Source of the DNA: Ruegeria atlantica
Lineage (GTDB): Bacteria; Pseudomonadota; Alphaproteobacteria; Rhodobacterales; Rhodobacteraceae
Direction of reading: 5' to 3'
Length of the DNA: 37,497 nt
Assembly: GCF_013032505.1 (NCBI RefSeq)
Contig: NZ_WQCG01000013.1
Span: 1 to 37,497, forward strand
Below, piece after piece: positions 9,058-17,396 of the stretch (position 1 is its first letter; each line of letters starts with the position of its first letter). Made by a program: the position numbers and the translations under genes. The notes beneath the pieces were generated by a model. The model searched no databases, had not been told where the DNA came from, and saw only the letters and a program-made list of their open reading frames with translations.

Positions 9058-10563
9058 CTACGAAAACTCGGAATACTGCCTAAACAAGGAAAGCTCATCA
9101 GTGCTTGGTATGGCGGCAAGGTCCTCAGGTTTCCCAATTAGTACTTTGCCGGTGTCAAGGGCAGTGATCAAATCGTCGTTGTCGATCCAGTCGTTGTTCC
9201 ACAGAGGGGCAGGCTTTCCTGAAACGATCTGGCAAATAGGTTCAGTACTGTCAAAGTCCAACTCGACACCCTTAGCTTTGGTGACTCTTTGCAGCCAGAT
9301 TTCGAGATGTCCGTTGTGTGGTATTCGCTTCATTTTGTTAGCGACACGTTCCCAAAGCTCCGGACGATCTTGATTTGGAGCTAGGGAAATCAACTTCGCT
9401 AAAATACCTGACAGGGCAGGAAAGGTGCGCGGAGAAATAACTGCAATATCACAAACAATCGCGACTTGTACCGACAAGTCGGCCGGTGCATCATCAATCG
9501 TTGAGAGTTTTTCAAAGGCTTGGTCTGCTAGTCTATTGAGTGCGCCTGAATTCGGATATTTCCGAGCGAAAGCATGAAGACGTAGTAGCTGCTTTTGGAT
9601 GGTTTTTGCTTGCGTGACATCCATATCTTCCAACTGGATACCCGCTAATTTCTCAGGTTTGATAGAGGCCTCAACGATGTTTGTGCTTTGCGAGGTTTTG
9701 CCTTCTCCCAATTTCATTCCTACGTGCCGAAGACAGTCACTGATCACGCGAACTACATCAGTTGCTATCCGGTCGCTTTGAGCGAAAACACGATAATCGT
9801 CACGGTATCTTAGGATATGAAATTCCCCAGAATCTCCCAGTTGCTCCGAAATCTTGTGGTCGACGTACGCGAGCACGAGTTCTGCCAAAATATCAACAAG
9901 GACAGAGCCTTGCATGATCCCGTTGGTTTGCCCATAGCGGCTGTTTCGAATGTGTTTGTCGATTTCATTTCCGAACAGATTTCTGGAGCGGTCAGCCTTA
10001 GCAGCTTCATATCCATGAATTGCCCAAGGAATGCTATGTGTATACAGAGATCCGTAGCAGTTGGTCACATCAGTTTGAAGAATGTGCGTGTAGTCCAGCG
10101 ACAGTTCCAATGAGCGTTGTTCGAAGAGCAACCACCATGTCCTCACTTGAGCTCCGGCTTGAAGTTGCCCAGGCTCCGGTAAAACTGGAAAACCTGTACA
10201 CTCTACAATTCCAGACTGCAGCTCTTCAAAACGCGCCTGCAATAAACCCCAGTTCGCCTCTTTGCACAAAGTTTGAACAAGCGTTACGTAGATTGCTGGA
10301 TGAATCAGCTCGTAAGGGCGCCATCCAAAACGACCGTCTTTCGTGCTTATTATCTCGTAGTTCACCCCAGACATTTCGAATGCACGGTTGGGTTTTGGCT
10401 TCTGAAAATCAGAGTACGGCCTGTTGTTTAAGACAGCAGCAACGTCTTCAAGAATAGAATGAAAACTAATGTATGGCGGGAAGTCTGAGCGGAAGTAGCA
10501 CTCCGGCTTGAGTAGATACTCTTGGGCGGCTGTCGCGTCCACGTCGATTATCCTAGTCATCAT
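9058..10563 (-). CDS. Reverse transcriptase, unknown-group / defence-associated type
   Basis: The product has 501 residues. RT motif A is ILQTDVTNCYGSLYTHSIPW (about 161-180, with the catalytic Asp in QTD). The motif B region is GQTNGIMQGSVLVDILAELV (211-230), and motif C is LRYRDDYRVF (251-260) with the YxDD catalytic pair. Motif D is KLGEGKTSQS near 284-293. There is no maturase (X/HNH) domain as in group II introns and no retron-type C-terminal signature that I recognise. Instead a largely helical tail of about 190 residues follows, as in the UG/Abi RTs known as defence-associated RTs (DRT). I cannot assign the exact UG class. The start is a double ATG (10563 or 10560). The upstream region is AT-rich. 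Its only close same-strand neighbour is the exonuclease-RecQ-UvrD gene, which suggests a functional pair. Confidence 0.9.
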   Translation of the reverse strand: MMTRIIDVDATAAQEYLLKPECYFRSDFPPYISFHSILEDVAAVLNNRPYSDFQKPKPNRAFEMSGVNYEIISTKDGRFGWRPYELIHPAIYVTLVQTLCKEANWGLLQARFEELQSGIVECTGFPVLPEPGQLQAGAQVRTWWLLFEQRSLELSLDYTHILQTDVTNCYGSLYTHSIPWAIHGYEAAKADRSRNLFGNEIDKHIRNSRYGQTNGIMQGSVLVDILAELVLAYVDHKISEQLGDSGEFHILRYRDDYRVFAQSDRIATDVVRVISDCLRHVGMKLGEGKTSQSTNIVEASIKPEKLAGIQLEDMDVTQAKTIQKQLLRLHAFARKYPNSGALNRLADQAFEKLSTIDDAPADLSVQVAIVCDIAVISPRTFPALSGILAKLISLAPNQDRPELWERVANKMKRIPHNGHLEIWLQRVTKAKGVELDFDSTEPICQIVSGKPAPLWNNDWIDNDDLITALDTGKVLIGKPEDLAAIPSTDELSLFRQYSEFS

Positions 10564-10825
10564 CTATCCAATTAAATTTAAATGTGTTTTCAGTGTTTTT
10601 TGGATACTCTCAAAAATCCTGCAACTTCTAGCCTAAAATCATCTGAAAGCGCTGAGTGTGAGCAAACGCCAAGAAACACAGTTAGCAGTTTATTCTGCAT
10701 ACAGCACAAACCGGACGTTCGGGATTGATAATGTGCACGTGTAGCGAAGGTACGCTTTGTGGCGTTTTCCCCGAAATCTGCATCCCCTGCGAAGGCGAAG
10801 GATGACAGGGTCGACCTATTGCGAG
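10564..10825. other. Upstream region of the reverse transcriptase gene
   Basis: No credible gene is present. The part next to the RT start is AT-rich and must hold its promoter. Several DRT systems carry a non-coding RNA directly upstream of the RT, so this stretch is a candidate site, but I could not identify an RNA. Confidence 0.35.
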
Positions 10826-11185
10826 CCCACGTATCTGGGTGAGGGGCGGCACCATCTTGGATCACTCAACCCGTATGCCCTTCCTTTTCCCGATGGCGAC
10901 GAGGCTTTGGTTGAGCCTGAGCTGTCCGGCTTGATGCCGCGCGGTCATGGCGCGCAGGACCCCGCCGGGCGACTGGATGGGGGTATCGGGGTGTTCGACA
11001 TTGTTGTCGATGATCAGGACGCACAGGGCGGCTGCCAAGTCCCCCATCTGGTCTATGGCCTCCTGCCAGGCCGAGGGATGAATGCCAAGGGGCACAAGCC
11101 TGTCGATCGCGGCGATCACGAAGTCCCGCGGGGCAGGGCAGGGGCGTTTGCCCTGCGCCAGCAGGACCCTGAGCTGCATCTCGTC
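10826..11185 (-). pseudogene. repC 3'-end fragment, copy 1
   Basis: About 360 bases match the 3' end of the intact repC and its downstream flank (28573-28932) with few differences. The fragment encodes 105 residues from MQLRVLLAQGKR to the stop at 10862, including DFVIAAIDRLVPLGIH and SPGGVLRAMTARH. It corresponds to the C-terminal quarter of RepC. The match stops abruptly after CTGCATCTCGTC at 11185. On the other side it reaches a CCCACGTATCTGGGTGA segment 20-40 bases past the stop codon, which the intact repC also has. The frame is open but the DNA-binding N-terminus is missing, so it is most likely inactive. It lies directly upstream of the RT-helicase module. Confidence 0.85.
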
Positions 11186-11318
11186 TGACCCGTTGGCCGG
11201 TCGGGGTTGTTACCACAAATAGAGGCAGGTGCTGGACGCCGGGGGCTTCCCACCCATCCGCACCAACCACGTGTGACATAGCTGGCTTGAACGGCGTATC
11301 GTTCAGACCGGCCTAGTT

Positions 11319-13667
11319 TCAGGCAACAGCAAGTTCAACCATCACATCGGGATCGACGAGGACGCTTCCGGATGTTCCTGTGTAGAGATCGTACTGCTCA
11401 CCGTTGATCTCCACGTCTCGTCCGGAGTCCTGGATACCTTGCTCCAAGATAACGCTGTCGCGCTCATCACCGTAGATCCGAACCCGATAGCTGTCATCAT
11501 CATCCGCAAGTACGCTCAAAACTGAATCACTGATGACCAGGTTCGTAGCGCCACGGGAAAGGGATATTGTTTTCACGCCTGCCAGGACCTGTGCGCTCAG
11601 CACTGTGGGCTCTATGGTATCAACGTCAGCGCCATAGTTGCGGTACTCGACACGGTCGATGGTGCCGTTGTCGTCAGTATCTCTCGACACGGCTTGTCTG
11701 ATATTAATCCCGCCCGCGTCATATGTGAAAGTGTCGATGCGGTTGAAGGTGCCGTCATCATCAAAATCTCTCGAAATGACTTGTTCTATACGCGTACCGT
11801 TCGCGTCATAGGTATTTTCGTGCATGCGGTCGATGGTGCCATCTGCGTCACGATCCCATGCCTTGGTCAGCACCTTGCCGTTTACATCAAAGGTGTAGGT
11901 GGAAATGCGGTCGAAGTCGCCGTCATCGTTAGTATTACTGGAAACAACTTGTTCTATACGCCGACCGGCCGCGTCATAGGTATTGCTTTCTACGCGGTCG
12001 ACGGTGCCGTCATCATCAAAATCTCTCGAAACGACCTGTTTAACACGTCGACCCGCTGCATCATAGGTATTGGTCTCGACGCGGTTGAAGATGCCATCAT
12101 CGTCAGTATCTTCCGAAACGACCTGTTTAATAAGCCGACCAGCCGTGTCATAGGTACTGGCCTCGACCCGGTCGAAGGTGCCGTCATCGTCAGTATCGTC
12201 CGAAATCACCTGTTCTATACGGCGACCAGCCGCGTCATAGGTATTTTCGTACTTACGGTCGATGATGCCATCCGCGTCAAAATCGTCTTCGCCGGTCAGC
12301 ACCTTGCCGTTGGCATTGAGGGTATTGGTGGTGATGCGGTCAAAGCGGTCCTCATCATCAGTATTGTACGAAATCACTTGTTTTATACGCCGACCATCCG
12401 CGTCATAGGTGCTGGCCTCGACGCGGTTGAAGGTGCCGTCATCATCAAAATCTTTCGAAATGACCTGTTCTATGCGCTGACCATCCGCATCATAGGTATT
12501 GTCGTACTTGCGGTCGATGGTGTCGTCCGCGTCAAAATCGTATGCTCCGGTCAGCACCTTGCCGTTGGTGTCATAGGTCCTGGTTTCGATGCGGTCGAAG
12601 GTATTGTCATCATCAGTATCTCTCGAAACGACCTGTTTAACACGTCGACCGGCTGCATCATAGGTATTGGCCTCGACGCGGTTGAAGATGCCGTCATCAT
12701 CAAAATCTTTCGAAATGACCTGTTTTATACGCCGACCATCCGCATCATAGGTGTTGGCCTCAATGCGGTCCACGGTGCCGTCATCATCAGTATCTCTCGA
12801 AACGACCTGTTTAACACGTCGACCCGCTGCATCATAGGTATTGGTCTCGACGCGGTTGAAGATGCCGTCATCATCAAAATCCGTCGAAATGACCTGTTCT
12901 ATGCGCCGACCAGCCGCGTCATAGGTATTTTCGTACTTACGGTCGATGATGCCATCCGCGTCAAAATCGTCTTCGCCGGTCAGCACCTTGCCGTTGGCAT
13001 TGAGGGTATTGGTGGTGATGCGGTCAAAGCGGCCCTCATCATCAATATTGTACGAAATAACTTGTTTTATACGCCGACCATCCGCGTCATAGGTACTGGC
13101 CTCGACCCGGTTGAAGGTGCCATCATCGTCAGTATCGTCCGAAATCACCTGTTCTATACGGCGACCAGCCGCGTCATAGGTATTTTCGTACTTGCGGTCG
13201 ATGGTGCCATCTGCGTCCAAATCATCGTCTCCGATCAGCACCTTGCCTTTGGCATTCAGGGTATTGGTGGTGATGCGGTCGAAGCGGCCCTGATCATCAG
13301 TATTGTACGAAATCACTTGTTTTATACGCCGACCAGCCGCGTCATAGGTATTTTCGTACTTGCGGTCGATGGTGCCATCCGCGTCCAAATCATCGTCTCC
13401 GATCAGCACCTTGCCTTTGGCATTCAGGGTATTGGTGGTGATGCGGTCGAAACGGCCCTCATCATCAGTATTGTACGAAATCACTAGTCGTATACGCCGA
13501 CCAGCCGCGTCATAGGTATTGACATACAAATAGTTGATGATGTCATCCCTGTCAAAATCGACTGCGTTGGCCAGTATCCTGTTATTGGCGTCATAGGTTC
13601 TTGTTGTCCTGGCGCCCGTTTTGGGATCAATGTAAGTGTCGGTGCGGCCGGGATTTGAAGCGGTCAT
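11319..13667 (-). CDS. YD-like repeat protein with Asp-rich calcium-type loops
   Basis: The product has 782 residues. From about residue 24 to 676 it consists of 23 tandem units of two kinds. One is a 29-residue unit, TYDAxGRRIxQVxS followed by DDDGxFxRxE. The other is a 27-residue unit, TLNAxGKVLTG followed by DxDADGxIDRKYEN. There are 16 of the first and 7 of the second. The YDAxGR part resembles RHS/YD repeats, and the DxDxDG part resembles calcium-binding EF-hand or thrombospondin-3 loops. The last 100 residues are not repetitive and end in LYTGTSGSVLVDPDVMVEL. No N-terminal signal peptide is seen, so secretion, if any, would be by a type I route (inference). ATG 13667 has a good site (AGGAGA, 5 bases away). 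The protein is probably an extracellular or surface protein; function unknown. Confidence 0.85.
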   Translation of the reverse strand: MTASNPGRTDTYIDPKTGARTTRTYDANNRILANAVDFDRDDIINYLYVNTYDAAGRRIRLVISYNTDDEGRFDRITTNTLNAKGKVLIGDDDLDADGTIDRKYENTYDAAGRRIKQVISYNTDDQGRFDRITTNTLNAKGKVLIGDDDLDADGTIDRKYENTYDAAGRRIEQVISDDTDDDGTFNRVEASTYDADGRRIKQVISYNIDDEGRFDRITTNTLNANGKVLTGEDDFDADGIIDRKYENTYDAAGRRIEQVISTDFDDDGIFNRVETNTYDAAGRRVKQVVSRDTDDDGTVDRIEANTYDADGRRIKQVISKDFDDDGIFNRVEANTYDAAGRRVKQVVSRDTDDDNTFDRIETRTYDTNGKVLTGAYDFDADDTIDRKYDNTYDADGQRIEQVISKDFDDDGTFNRVEASTYDADGRRIKQVISYNTDDEDRFDRITTNTLNANGKVLTGEDDFDADGIIDRKYENTYDAAGRRIEQVISDDTDDDGTFDRVEASTYDTAGRLIKQVVSEDTDDDGIFNRVETNTYDAAGRRVKQVVSRDFDDDGTVDRVESNTYDAAGRRIEQVVSSNTNDDGDFDRISTYTFDVNGKVLTKAWDRDADGTIDRMHENTYDANGTRIEQVISRDFDDDGTFNRIDTFTYDAGGINIRQAVSRDTDDNGTIDRVEYRNYGADVDTIEPTVLSAQVLAGVKTISLSRGATNLVISDSVLSVLADDDDSYRVRIYGDERDSVILEQGIQDSGRDVEINGEQYDLYTGTSGSVLVDPDVMVELAVA
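11390..13620 (-). repeat. Tandem 81/87-bp coding repeats
   Basis: These are the DNA-level repeats inside the YD-like protein gene. Units of 81 and 87 bases are similar enough for stretches over 100 bases to recur almost unchanged, for example about 12227-12352 and 12907-13032. This points to recent duplication or gene conversion, and also makes copy number easy to misassemble. Confidence 0.85.
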
Positions 13668-14440
13668 GTCAGTCTCCTATGTTGATTGTCCGGCAGGATC
13701 TTGGGTTTGTGAGATTTGGACCTGCGTGACCTTTCCGAAAACATCGGTCTGCACCCCGGGAACCGATCCTGCTCCCGGAAACTCATTGACCGGGGCAACC
13801 CGACCCTCGCCGTGGCTTTGATGGTCTTGATGTAGGTATACGGAATGGGCCCACCGGTGAGGTCAGTCCAATATGATGGCGTGGCGCGGGGAGCCGTCCG
13901 CACGCCCTGACCCTTGTGAGACGCAGGCGGCACCGGCGAGCACAACCTCAGCGAGACCCCGTTGTGATCCGTCACATCAGTACCTGCGGGTGGTTTCAGA
14001 CCTGCACCAGCATGAGCTGCGGTTGCGGGTTGCGAATACGGGCTCTTTCCAAGCCCGGTCAATGCCGACGAACGCGCACCTGAACATCCGGCCGCGAATA
14101 GCCCGCCGGGCCCGGGCGGGCGCGATATGCCGTCCTTGTTGTTATTGCTGTTGCGCAACCGTGAGGCTTGACGGTTGAGAACCGTTGGGGGCATCGGACA
14201 TCATCCATACCCCCTGCTCATTTCCGTTCGTCGCTTCTGAAAACGCGACATCCCAAAAGAGATGCCGCATTCTCATCCAGGTCACTTTCCCCATTCGGGG
14301 AACTCCCTCATAGGTTGTGATTCGTTGCAACTGTTTTTAGGACCCCGCAGGTAAGATTTGATCTGGTTCCGGGCCTCCGGTAACTGGCACCAAAGCAGTG
14401 GCGTGCCGCACCCGGAACACGCATTGGAAGGCCCTATGGC
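13668..14440. other. Long non-coding stretch upstream of the repeat-protein gene
   Basis: I see no gene I would defend in these 770 bases. Open frames exist on both strands but have low-complexity, Pro/Arg/Ser-rich translations without recognisable motifs. A strong GC palindrome (GCCCGCCGGGCCCGGGCGGGC type) sits near 14099-14121 and could form a hairpin. The promoter of the repeat-protein gene must be in here. Confidence 0.4.
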
Positions 14441-14704
14441 GCCATCTTGGTTTACTCAACCTGTTTGCCCTTCCTTTTCCTGATCGCGACGAGGCTTTGG
14501 TTGAGCCTGAGCTGTCCGGCTTGATGCCGCGCGGTCATGGCGCGCAGGACCCCGCCGGGGGATTGGATGGGGGTATCGGGGTGAGCGACATTGTTGTCGA
14601 TGATCAGGACGCACAGGGCGGCTGCAAAGTCTCCCATCTGGTCTACGGCCTCCTGCCAGGCCGAGGAATGAATGCCGAGCGGCACAAGCCTGTCGATCGC
14701 GGCG
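14441..14704 (-). pseudogene. repC 3'-end fragment, copy 2
   Basis: This is nearly identical to the 3' end of the intact repC (28598-28861), but shorter. It encodes 77 residues, from MPLGIHSSAWQEAVDQMGDF to the stop at 14452. It includes LCVLIIDNN and SPGGVLRAMTARHQAGQLRL. The match ends near 14704 within TGTCGATCGCGGCG, well inside the coding region, so a different 5' boundary from copy 1 was used. Past the stop codon, sequence similarity to the intact repC flank is weaker than in copy 1. The fragment lies between the 3' end of mazF and the region upstream of the repeat protein, in the same orientation as the intact repC. Confidence 0.82.
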
Positions 14705-14854
14705 TCCGAGAAACCTGCATCACTGCCGACATTTTCCGCGACACAGAATTGCCAAGGCTTGTGATACTATCCTGCCCCGTACCGGAATCTACCCCACCTA
14801 GTCGCTCCGACTTTGCCTTCTAAGACCTTATCTGCACGGAGCCGGGCTCGGCCC

Positions 14855-15184
14855 CTATCCGGTCAGTGTCGCCAGTCTGGCAAGCACGTCGTCCACGATC
14901 GCTTGATCAACTACTTGGCCCGTGGTTTCGACTTTGCGCGCTTCTGCGTCGATGGATTTGACCTGATCAACCAGCACGGCCCCAGTGATGTCGCAGCTAT
15001 CCGGTAGCATCACTTTCCATGGCCATGGGGTGGTATTGGACGTGATCGGGCAAACCAGGATGCAGTTGGACACGCCGTTGTAAGCGGCTGGTGAAATAAC
15101 AAGCGCTGGTCGCCGTCCTGCTTGTTCATGGCCTTTCTGCGGATTAAAGTTCACCCAAACAATTCGACCGCGATCTGGCGTCAT
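14855..15184 (-). CDS. mazF: MazF/PemK-type endoribonuclease toxin
   Basis: The 109-residue product has the MazF/PemK fold markers. GRIVWVNFNPQKGHEQAGRR at residues 5-24 is the loop with the conserved Gly-His/Gln-x-GxRP. PALVISPAAYN comes next, followed by LVCPITSNTTPWPWKVMLP, where the PITS/T strand is typical. GAVLVDQVKSIDAEAR carries the DQ(V/I)(R/K)xID motif. MazF toxins cut single-stranded mRNA at short motifs and stop growth unless held by the antitoxin. The start overlaps the stop of the antitoxin gene by four bases (15181-15184), giving translational coupling. The pair sits between two repC 3'-end fragments, a position suited to plasmid addiction. Length and motifs are normal, so it is probably active. 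Confidence 0.93.
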   Translation of the reverse strand: MTPDRGRIVWVNFNPQKGHEQAGRRPALVISPAAYNGVSNCILVCPITSNTTPWPWKVMLPDSCDITGAVLVDQVKSIDAEARKVETTGQVVDQAIVDDVLARLATLTG

Positions 15185-15432
15185 AGGGCCTCATCGCCAG
15201 AAGGCGCATCATCCAGCGCAGGCGGCGGGGTCATCGCCCTGGCCTGCTCGACGAGTTGGTCCAACGCATAGCGTCGCCTTGCAGGCCGGATGACAAGCGC
15301 ACCGTCATCAAGCTGCAAGCTGACTTCTTCGCCTTCCTTCAAACCGAGGCTTTCTACGGCCATCTTGGGTAGGCGCACCGCGCAAGAGCCGCCCCAGAGT
15401 CCGATTTTCGAATGCATTGCACGTACGGTCAT
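15181..15432 (-). CDS. mazE: MazE/AbrB-type antitoxin
   Basis: The 83-residue product begins MTVRAMHSKIGLWGGSCAVR, followed by LPKMAVESLGLKEGEEVSL and a DGALVIRPARRR strand. This is the swapped-hairpin AbrB/MazE DNA-binding fold (residues about 1-48). A tail of about 35 residues follows (LDQLVEQARAM...DEAL) that should wrap the toxin. The start at 15432 is chosen because GGAGGAGG lies 3 to 10 bases upstream; an ATG 12 bases earlier would place that site inside the gene. The antitoxin normally neutralises MazF and represses the operon together with it. Confidence 0.92.
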   Translation of the reverse strand: MTVRAMHSKIGLWGGSCAVRLPKMAVESLGLKEGEEVSLQLDDGALVIRPARRRYALDQLVEQARAMTPPPALDDAPSGDEAL

Positions 15433-15453
15433 TGCCTCCTCCATAATATGGAA

Positions 15454-15482
15454 AAGATATCATCGATAATGTAGATTTTCAA
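15454..15482 (-). promoter_or_regulatory. Probable mazEF promoter
   Basis: On the minus strand there is TTGAAA (-35, plus coordinates 15477-15482), a 17-base spacer and TATCTT (-10, 15454-15459). It lies about 22 bases before the mazE start codon, leaving a short leader that contains the GGAGGAGG site. The spacer includes ATCGAT-type symmetry that could be an operator (inference). Confidence 0.6.
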
Positions 15483-15484
15483 CA

Positions 15485-15775
15485 TTACTGCCTGTGATTT
15501 CCATGCTCGGGGTCTTTCGAGCTCCTACTCCGAAGCGCGATGAGGCTGGCGTTGAGACGCAGCTCACCGTTTGCGTGGCGTCTGGTCATCTCGACGCGGA
15601 CGCCACCGGGGGATCGGATGGGTGTTTCCGGGTGGAACCTGTTTCGATCGATGATGAGGATGTAGAGCGCGGCCTTAGCGTCACCCATTTCGGTCACGGC
15701 GTCCTGATAGGCCGAATATCGAATGCCGAGCGGCTGCAACCGGTCGATCGAGGCATTCACGAAGTCCAGATGTAA
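15485..15775 (-). pseudogene. Diverged repC 3'-end fragment, copy 3
   Basis: This encodes about 90 residues similar to the RepC C-terminus but clearly more diverged than the other copies: IDRLQPLGIRYSAYQDAV, MGDAKAALYILIIDRN, then TPIRSPGGVRVEMTRRH and GELRLNASLIAL. The order and spacing of the conserved blocks are the same as in the intact repC. It probably derives from a different, related replicon rather than a recent duplication. It has the same orientation as the other copies and lies just upstream of the mazEF promoter. It lacks the N-terminal DNA-binding part and is probably non-functional. Confidence 0.75.
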
Positions 15776-16045
15776 AAACTGAAAGTGAAGTGGAACGGGT
15801 GGTAGAGCGCTAGATCAGCCTAAATTCGCACTGAACCCATTCGACTGTGCGCCCGAGAGCATCTCAATGCAGTTGTCGCGCCAAGGAAAGCAGTTTGAGC
15901 CCTGAGTTGCCCTTGCCGCTCCAACTGTGCGCTGCGGGCGCATTCGGCAGGTCCCAGCCCGAAGCGGGCCTTCGTCAAAAAGGTCCGCAAATTCCGAGAT
16001 GCGGTACGAAGCCGTCAAACAAGGCGAGCACACTAATGGCCGCTG
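15776..16045. other. Intergenic stretch with a dispersed motif
   Basis: No gene is visible. It contains GCTGCGGGCGCATTCGGCAG at about 15930-15949, which recurs with one mismatch near 24267-24286 in another gene-free stretch. Confidence 0.5.
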
Positions 16046-16762
16046 TCAGCTCGGCCGGAAATTAGCAATAAATTCGGCGGACTTTAGACGGCCCAGATTG
16101 CGAGCTTCTTCCTCTGCGGTTGTGTCGTCATCGATCAGGGTCGTGACCGAACGATCTGCGCCTGCCGTGAGCAGCATATGCATCGATCTTTCATCTTCTC
16201 TAATCGCAGCCATGTGTAAAGGGGTCCAACCATTGATACCTCGCTGATTGATGTCAACGCCAGCTGCGATCAATGCTTCGAGCATTTGATACTTTTCCTT
16301 GCCGTCATGTTCAATACAGGCAAGCACCGGAGGATACCCGTCAGCCGTACAAGGTTGCAAGTTAACCCCTTGTTCGATCATCCAGTTAACTGACTTCAAG
16401 CAACCACATTCGACGGCATGCACGATCCAAGGAGAGCCGAAGCACCCATCATTCTCGCACGGGAAACTGTCCACTAACTGCGTAGCGAATTCAAGTTGAT
16501 CTAGGTCGCCATTAGCGAGCCATTCCTGAATTTCACATAGCTCTTTATAGGCAGGATTCTCTGACAACTTGTACCCGTGATCGATCCAGTCATTTCTAGC
16601 CACACTCTTGGATCCGCTCGATTTGTTCAGAAACGCCAACTTCCACTTAAGCAATAGCAGACCTTCAGCAGAAGCGCAGCATCCGTAGCTATGGGCTCTG
16701 AACGGACTTTCTCTGCGACAGGCCCGAGTTGGTCGAATGAGCCCAAAGCCGCCTTTGATCAC
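16046..16762 (-). CDS. Ankyrin-repeat protein
   Basis: The frame encodes 238 residues. The C-terminal half contains ankyrin repeats: GCFGSPWIVHAVECGCLKSV, then DGYPPVLACIEHDGKEKYQM, then INGWTPLHMAAIREDERSMH followed by LLTAGADRS. The repeats run from about residue 105 to 215. Ankyrin repeats mediate protein-protein contacts; no enzymatic domain is seen. The first 50 residues look unlike coding sequence of this family, and a GTG at 16603 (VARNDWIDHGYKLSENPAYK) may be the true start. No signal peptide is obvious from that start. It is a stand-alone minus-strand gene downstream of the small Cys protein gene. Specific role unknown. Confidence 0.75.
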   Translation of the reverse strand: MIKGGFGLIRPTRACRRESPFRAHSYGCCASAEGLLLLKWKLAFLNKSSGSKSVARNDWIDHGYKLSENPAYKELCEIQEWLANGDLDQLEFATQLVDSFPCENDGCFGSPWIVHAVECGCLKSVNWMIEQGVNLQPCTADGYPPVLACIEHDGKEKYQMLEALIAAGVDINQRGINGWTPLHMAAIREDERSMHMLLTAGADRSVTTLIDDDTTAEEEARNLGRLKSAEFIANFRPS

Positions 16763-16871
16763 GTTTCGGTCTATCGCGAGTGCAGCAAGTCGCGAACCGC
16801 AGATTCCGGACGTCCATCGTCAGGTGGCAAAGACAGGTGAGCGGACAAAGCTGCTGTGGATACGGGGTCAG

Positions 16872-17123
16872 CTACTTTACCACTCTGAATGGATGATCCG
16901 CGTTACGTGAAATGAACTCATCCACGTCCCGCAACCGCTCTGGAAACGGCTCAGCGTCTGGGTAGCTGCGGAAGCTAAAGAAGCGAAATCCAGCCAACCA
17001 TAGTTTCTCAACTTTTGCCCATTGCTCATGGTCTGCTTTCTTGGGGGCTTTGAATGATCGACCCATCTCAGCAACAATTCCAACGCACTCAGGACAAGTT
17101 CGGCTTTCTATTGCGGGGTTCAT
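16872..17123 (-). CDS. Small protein with a CxxC motif, unknown function
   Basis: The 83-residue product begins MNPAIESRTCPECVGIVAEM, with one CxxC pair near the N-terminus. It continues with RSFKAPKKADHEQWAKVEKL and a basic-aromatic segment, GFRFFSFRSYPDAEP. The even composition and charge pattern look like a real protein, but I do not recognise the family firmly. The ribosome site is weak. It lies on the same strand as the mercury-type operon upstream and the ankyrin gene downstream, separated from both by more than 100 bases. Confidence 0.55.
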   Translation of the reverse strand: MNPAIESRTCPECVGIVAEMGRSFKAPKKADHEQWAKVEKLWLAGFRFFSFRSYPDAEPFPERLRDVDEFISRNADHPFRVVK

Positions 17124-17396
17124 TTTTCACGATTTTCGGCAAGCAAAGCATGCGTTTGCCACCAAATACTCAGGACCACGTGATTTGAGTATAGACGTAT
17201 CTGGCAATTTCCTCGTACCGCTTTCACGGCGCAAAGCCATTCGTCTAGATTTTTCGTCGCCCTTGGCCATTTCCGTAGTGTGGCGGCGTTTGAGCTCGTC
17301 CTCAATGGGCTCAGAGCGATCATTTGATGGTTTCGGCAGGTTTCGTAAACTCGTCTGACGTGTTCAACGATGGCTTTGCGGACAAAGCAGACTTTG

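Noticed and set aside
9058..10563. Group II intron or retron as the identity of the reverse transcriptase
   Set aside because: No maturase or HNH domain and no intron-like RNA ends are seen, and I find no msr/msd-like inverted repeats beside it.
11694..13487. A 597-codon open frame on the plus strand opposite the repeat-protein gene
   Set aside because: It exists only because the repeats on the minus strand avoid stops in this frame. Its translation is a periodic, hydrophobic mirror of the repeats. The minus-strand gene has a good ribosome site and meaningful motifs.
11390..13620. Regular repeats that could suggest a CRISPR array
   Set aside because: Units are 81/87 bases without unique spacers and keep one reading frame throughout; they are coding repeats.
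13664..14194. A 176-codon minus-strand frame overlapping the repeat-protein start by ATGA
   Set aside because: The overlap looks like coupling, but the translation is low-complexity and has no recognisable domain, and the repeat gene has its own ribosome site. Probably chance in GC-rich DNA.
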